From: Mucilaginibacter pankratovii
Lineage (GTDB): Bacteria; Bacteroidota; Bacteroidia; Sphingobacteriales; Sphingobacteriaceae
Length of the DNA: 64,000 bases
Assembly: GCF_014773265.1 (NCBI RefSeq)
Contig: NZ_JACWMY010000003.1
Coordinates: 124,001-188,000 of the forward strand
Reading direction: 5' to 3'
The notes beneath the pieces are model-generated. The model was not told where the DNA came from. It saw only the letters and a program-made list of their open reading frames with translations, and did no database searches. A program made the position numbers and the translations under genes. Shown here in pieces: positions 61,219-64,000 of the stretch; the first letter of the stretch is position 1, and the number at the start of each line of letters is the position of its first letter.

Positions 61219-61277
61219 CGTGTTAAAATTTGTTAATTGCAGCCAAACCCAGTTGTTAAACGTGTAGTTTTAATCCC

Positions 61278-62030
61278 TTGATGAAATTATGGCTTCCCTT
61301 ATTCCTATGCATGATGTGTGTATCTGCTTTTGCCCAGCAAAAGGAGGTTACGGGTATCGTGTTTGATAAGGAGAACAAAGGCCGCATAGCCAGGGTAAAT
61401 ATCCGCAATAATACCTCCGGGCAATCGGTATACAATACGTTTACAGGGGAGTTTAACATTAAGGCCAATTTAGGCGATATGCTCATCTTCAGCAAGGCAG
61501 ACCATCACTCCGATACCATCACCGTAAATACCTATGTGCCGCTTGCGGTTTATATGCGGCCGACAGCCATACAACTACAGCAGGTAACCATCCGCGATAG
61601 CGTGCTGAACCCGCGGCGCAGGTACCTGGCCACCAAAGGCGAGTTCGGAAAAATATATGGCTCGATGGGTAACCAGGATCTGCTGAGCATTGGGCAGGGT
61701 GGCATAGGCTTTAGCATTGATGCGCTTTACAATATGTTTAGCCGCAGTGGTAAAAACGCCGAACATTTGAAAGAGATCATCGACAGGGATTACAAGCAAT
61801 CGGTAATTGATTACCGGTTCAATAAATCGTATGTGGCGGGCATTACTTTTTTAAAGGACCCACAGTTAACGGATTTTATGTTTAAGTACCGCCCCAGTTA
61901 TTATATGGTAACTACCGCCAGCGAGTATGAATTTGTAGCATACGTTCGCACCAGCTTAAGGCGTTATAAAAGAAACCCTAAAGCATTTGAGCTGGCCCCG
62001 CTGCCAACCCAATATATCGACATTAAATGA
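61278..62030 (+). CDS. Exported protein with carboxypeptidase-regulatory-like domain
   Basis: A 250-residue exported protein: signal peptide MKLWLPLFLCMMCVSAFAQ (after an extra Met), then a CarboxypepD_reg-like beta domain (VTGIVFDKENKGRIARVNIRN, FNIKANLGDMLIFSKADH) and a helical C-terminal half. It resembles the protein at 1889 in its first domain only. Its stop overlaps the next start (ATGA), so the next, M56-like gene is translationally coupled to it. Confidence 0.8.
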   Translation: MMKLWLPLFLCMMCVSAFAQQKEVTGIVFDKENKGRIARVNIRNNTSGQSVYNTFTGEFNIKANLGDMLIFSKADHHSDTITVNTYVPLAVYMRPTAIQLQQVTIRDSVLNPRRRYLATKGEFGKIYGSMGNQDLLSIGQGGIGFSIDALYNMFSRSGKNAEHLKEIIDRDYKQSVIDYRFNKSYVAGITFLKDPQLTDFMFKYRPSYYMVTTASEYEFVAYVRTSLRRYKRNPKAFELAPLPTQYIDIK

Positions 62031-62350
62031 GAGGGCGGCTTGTAGTTGCTCCGTTTTTAAATGTTAACGCTATGGCATTGTTCCCTTTTATTTTACTGCG
62101 CGACGAAGAGATGCGGAAGGACGAAGTACTGCTAAATCACGAGCGCATTCATTTAAGGCAGCAGGCCGAGCTGCTGGTTTTGCCGTTTTATGTGCTGTAC
62201 TTTTTAAATTACGTGGTAAACCTTGCCCGTTACGGCAAACATTACCCGGCATATTTTAACATCGCGTTTGAGCGGGAGGCCTATCAAAAGGAAGCAGACA
62301 TGGCCTATTTAGGCCGCCGGAAATGGTGCAACTGGCTGGCTTTTTTTTGA
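62027..62350 (+). CDS. Small M56-like membrane protein with HExxH motif
   Basis: A 107-residue protein with the zinc-protease-type motif HERIH (H38-H42) preceded by DEVLLN, then a hydrophobic stretch (about 48-65) and the segment FEREAYQKEADM, where an E-x-x-A could supply the third ligand. This is the core of BlaR1-type M56 peptidases (compare HEKIHIKQG in the protein at 7829) without the other domains. Either a minimal protease or a degenerate relic; the ATGA overlap with the preceding gene suggests a joint role. Confidence 0.65.
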   Translation: MRGRLVVAPFLNVNAMALFPFILLRDEEMRKDEVLLNHERIHLRQQAELLVLPFYVLYFLNYVVNLARYGKHYPAYFNIAFEREAYQKEADMAYLGRRKWCNWLAFF

Positions 62351-62414
62351 TTGCGAACACATTAGTTACATTTTGTGCCTTGAAATAACAGATTTTTCCA
62401 TTTTCTTTGCGTTT

Positions 62415-63431
62415 ATGTTGAAAACCGGTTTAAAAGTAGTTCTTACACTTTGTTGTTCAATTGCGCTGTCTGCCAGCGCCCAAACAACCGATACTGTTAA
62501 ACGAGACACCGTTAAAATTGACACCAACCTGTTAAACAGGTATCGCATATCCCCAAAACCCAATGCTATCCCGGTACCATCAAAACCCTTGCTGATACAG
62601 CAGGAGTTGCTGCCAGTAACCATGCTTGATTATAAGGTGAGCTACTGGCGCAGGTATATCACCCTCGGGCTAAACTTTAACCAGGCGGCCTTCAGCAATA
62701 ATTACAGCGCCGGGGGTGTTACCGCCATAGCCTTAGGTAGTAATTTAATATACCGTACCGAATACAACAAAGCACCCTTCAGCTACGCTACGGAATTAAA
62801 CCTGCTTTACGGAAAATCAAAGAACAAGGGGCAGGGCGCGCGCAAAACCAACGACAGGATCTTCCTGGATAACAAGGTGGCCACCCAAATGTCTAAACAC
62901 TGGTTCTTCTTCGGTTCCTTAAGTTTCGAATCGCAGTTTGATAAGGGCTTCCAATACGATGCCGCGGGTGTGAACCCGCCGGTGCTGATATCTAACTTTA
63001 TGTCGCCGGGTTATTTAACCGAATCTGTGGGTTTTGAGTATAAGGCCGAAAAGTTCTTCGATTTGCGTTTAGGTACTGGTACGGCCCGCCAAACGTTTGT
63101 GTTGGATACTACTATTTATCATAACAACCCGGGCAACTACGGCGTTGCCCCCGGCAAAACCATCCGCACGGATATCGCTTTCCAGATGGTGGCCATCTTT
63201 GATAAAGACATTGCCAAGAATATGCACTTTAACGCCCGGTACGATATGTTTGTGCCTTACGGCAAAGCGCTGGGTTACGTTCGTCACCGGGTAGATGCCC
63301 TGCTTGCAGCGAAAGTGAACCGCCTTATCAACGTATCCATCAATGGTACGCTCTTGTTTGATAAGAATACGTCTGACAGCGTACAGGGCACAGAAGGATT
63401 ATCGCTGGGGATATTGTATAAATTCCCGTAA
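62415..63431 (+). CDS. DUF3078-family outer membrane protein
   Basis: A 338-residue exported protein from the ATG at 62415 (MLKTGLKVVLTLCCSIALSASAQ), preferred to one 42 bases upstream because it opens the signal peptide. The mature part is a row of amphipathic strands (WRRYITLGLNFNQAAFSNNYSAGG and on, shown here in part as NQAAFSNNYSAGG), ending in an aromatic C-terminal strand YKFP, typical of beta barrels. DUF3078 function is not known. Repeat element C lies 11 bases after its stop. Confidence 0.85.
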   Translation: MLKTGLKVVLTLCCSIALSASAQTTDTVKRDTVKIDTNLLNRYRISPKPNAIPVPSKPLLIQQELLPVTMLDYKVSYWRRYITLGLNFNQAAFSNNYSAGGVTAIALGSNLIYRTEYNKAPFSYATELNLLYGKSKNKGQGARKTNDRIFLDNKVATQMSKHWFFFGSLSFESQFDKGFQYDAAGVNPPVLISNFMSPGYLTESVGFEYKAEKFFDLRLGTGTARQTFVLDTTIYHNNPGNYGVAPGKTIRTDIAFQMVAIFDKDIAKNMHFNARYDMFVPYGKALGYVRHRVDALLAAKVNRLINVSINGTLLFDKNTSDSVQGTEGLSLGILYKFP

Positions 63432-63442
63432 ACATCACAGCA

Positions 63443-63537
63443 CGTCATTGCGAGGAACGAAGCAATCTCTACGCTGGACGTGCCACTTTGCAGGCCGCTC
63501 TTCTAATCGGGAGATTGCTTCGTTCCTCGCAATGACG
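63443..63537. repeat. Palindromic repeat element C (REP/MITE-like)
   Basis: Perfect 27-nt arms (63443-63469 and 63511-63537) starting CGTCATTGCGAGGAACGAAG; one base differs from elements A and B in both arms (compensated, so pairing is kept). Centre 41 bases. It lies between two convergent genes. Confidence 0.9.
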
Positions 63538-63545
63538 GTGTGTTT

Positions 63546-64000
63546 TTACCCCTTATCGTGGCGCTTTCTCAACGCCTGGAAATCGATATAGTACAGCACC
63601 TTCAGCGAGAAATTGTTGTTCTGCGGCAGGTTAAACGTATTGTGTAAGTTGTTGAGGTAGCCCTCGTTGGCCGGCAGATCCGAATTGAAAGCCGAGTTTT
63701 TCCAGGCAAGGCTAAGCTCGCTGCCGGGGGTAAACTGCCAAACGTATACCATATCCACATTCCAGATGTTTACGTTACGGTCGGCATGATCAAAGTCGAC
63801 AGTTGTAAGCGCGCTTACATATCCATCTTTGCCAAGGTTATAAAACTCTTTATTATTCACCTTGCTCCAGTAGTGCCGTAGCCTTAAATTAAGCCCCATA
63901 GTGGCGCTAAAGGTATACTTCAGGCTGAAGATGTTTTCTACTGTATGCACATTTCGCAAAGCAAAAATGGGACTATTGTTCACGGTATCTTTAGTAGAAA
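63546..64000 (-). CDS. C-terminal part of a DUF5916-type outer membrane protein
   Basis: The last ~150 residues of a larger protein whose start lies beyond the window; the frame stays open to base 64000, and the GTG at 63983 is an internal codon. The segment LRLRHYWSKVNNKEFYNLG, NVDMVYVWQFTPGSELSLAW and the closing strand NNFSLKVLYYIDF match the barrel-like C-terminus of DUF5916 proteins, which carry an N-terminal CBM9-like domain. Function unknown, outer membrane. It converges with the DUF3078 gene across repeat C. Confidence 0.75.
   Translation of the reverse strand, partial: STKDTVNNSPIFALRNVHTVENIFSLKYTFSATMGLNLRLRHYWSKVNNKEFYNLGKDGYVSALTTVDFDHADRNVNIWNVDMVYVWQFTPGSELSLAWKNSAFNSDLPANEGYLNNLHNTFNLPQNNNFSLKVLYYIDFQALRKRHDKG

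Overview
The window is a 64 kb piece of chromosome from a Bacteroidota bacterium, most likely family Sphingobacteriaceae (a Mucilaginibacter or Pedobacter relative). This rests on the gldH lipoprotein gene next to ricT and holB, a DUF4175 protein, DUF3078 and DUF5916 outer-membrane proteins, an AsmA-like/GT51 protein, many SPII lipoproteins, TAnnTTTG-type -7 promoter boxes just ahead of start codons, and few Shine-Dalgarno sequences. The genus is inferred, not proven.

Layout. 0-7.8 kb: truncated M16 peptidase, def, a carboxypeptidase-regulatory-like protein, the Fe-S pair NifU-like/Mrp, an AsmA-like/GT51 glycosyltransferase, a nitroreductase and a lone receiver protein. 7.8-10.5 kb: a blaI-blaR1-type pair with a double-dyad operator; its M56 protein carries a long repeat tail. 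10.5-15.8 kb: three-domain ligD with a 57-residue DUF3606 gene, a VOC protein and small membrane or lipoproteins. 15.9-25.4 kb: two convergent TPR histidine kinases, an M28 peptidase, an OmpA lipoprotein, and a GT2/GT-C pair. 25.4-35.1 kb: tRNA-Pro, DUF4175, an RsbW-like ATPase, ybeY, a glutathione peroxidase, an S9 peptidase and an mlaEFD-type lipid transport operon. 35.1-42.6 kb: a possible structured RNA, an ABC-F protein, three perfect parS sites at exact 37-bp spacing ahead of mnmG (which suggests proximity to the replication origin), an Ig-like lipoprotein, a gamma-carbonic-anhydrase-like protein and tRNA-Gly. 42.6-49.1 kb: an AT-rich orphan gene, divergent nadB/nadA, a secreted nuclease and thiL. 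51.8-64 kb: rmuC, lipoproteins, a TPR protein, gldH-ricT-holB, ruvX, an O-methyltransferase, two glucosaminidases, a small M56-like protein and two outer-membrane proteins.

The accessory hot spot is 49.1-51.84 kb. A small GIY-YIG nuclease gene is bracketed by 30-nt inverted arms (29 of 30 identical) that begin with the same 11 bases as three dispersed ~100-bp palindromes at 46.3, 59.0 and 63.5 kb. A 2237-bp IS1595-like element has inserted into codon 5 of the nuclease gene. It has 23-bp terminal inverted repeats and a perfect 8-bp target duplication (ATTTAATT), and it carries a transposase, two unknown genes and a G-U-rich hairpin. Removing the element and one duplication on paper restores an ATG-initiated 100-residue nuclease inside a ~456-bp palindrome-bounded cassette. 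The sequence therefore suggests a nuclease/palindrome unit, with the dispersed palindromes as possible non-autonomous relatives.

Housekeeping links: NifU-like and Mrp serve Fe-S delivery, which NadA needs; NadB and NadA make quinolinate for NAD; MlaE, MlaF and MlaD move phospholipid between membranes; HolB, RuvX, RmuC and LigD serve replication and repair; GldH belongs to the gliding/type IX secretion group.
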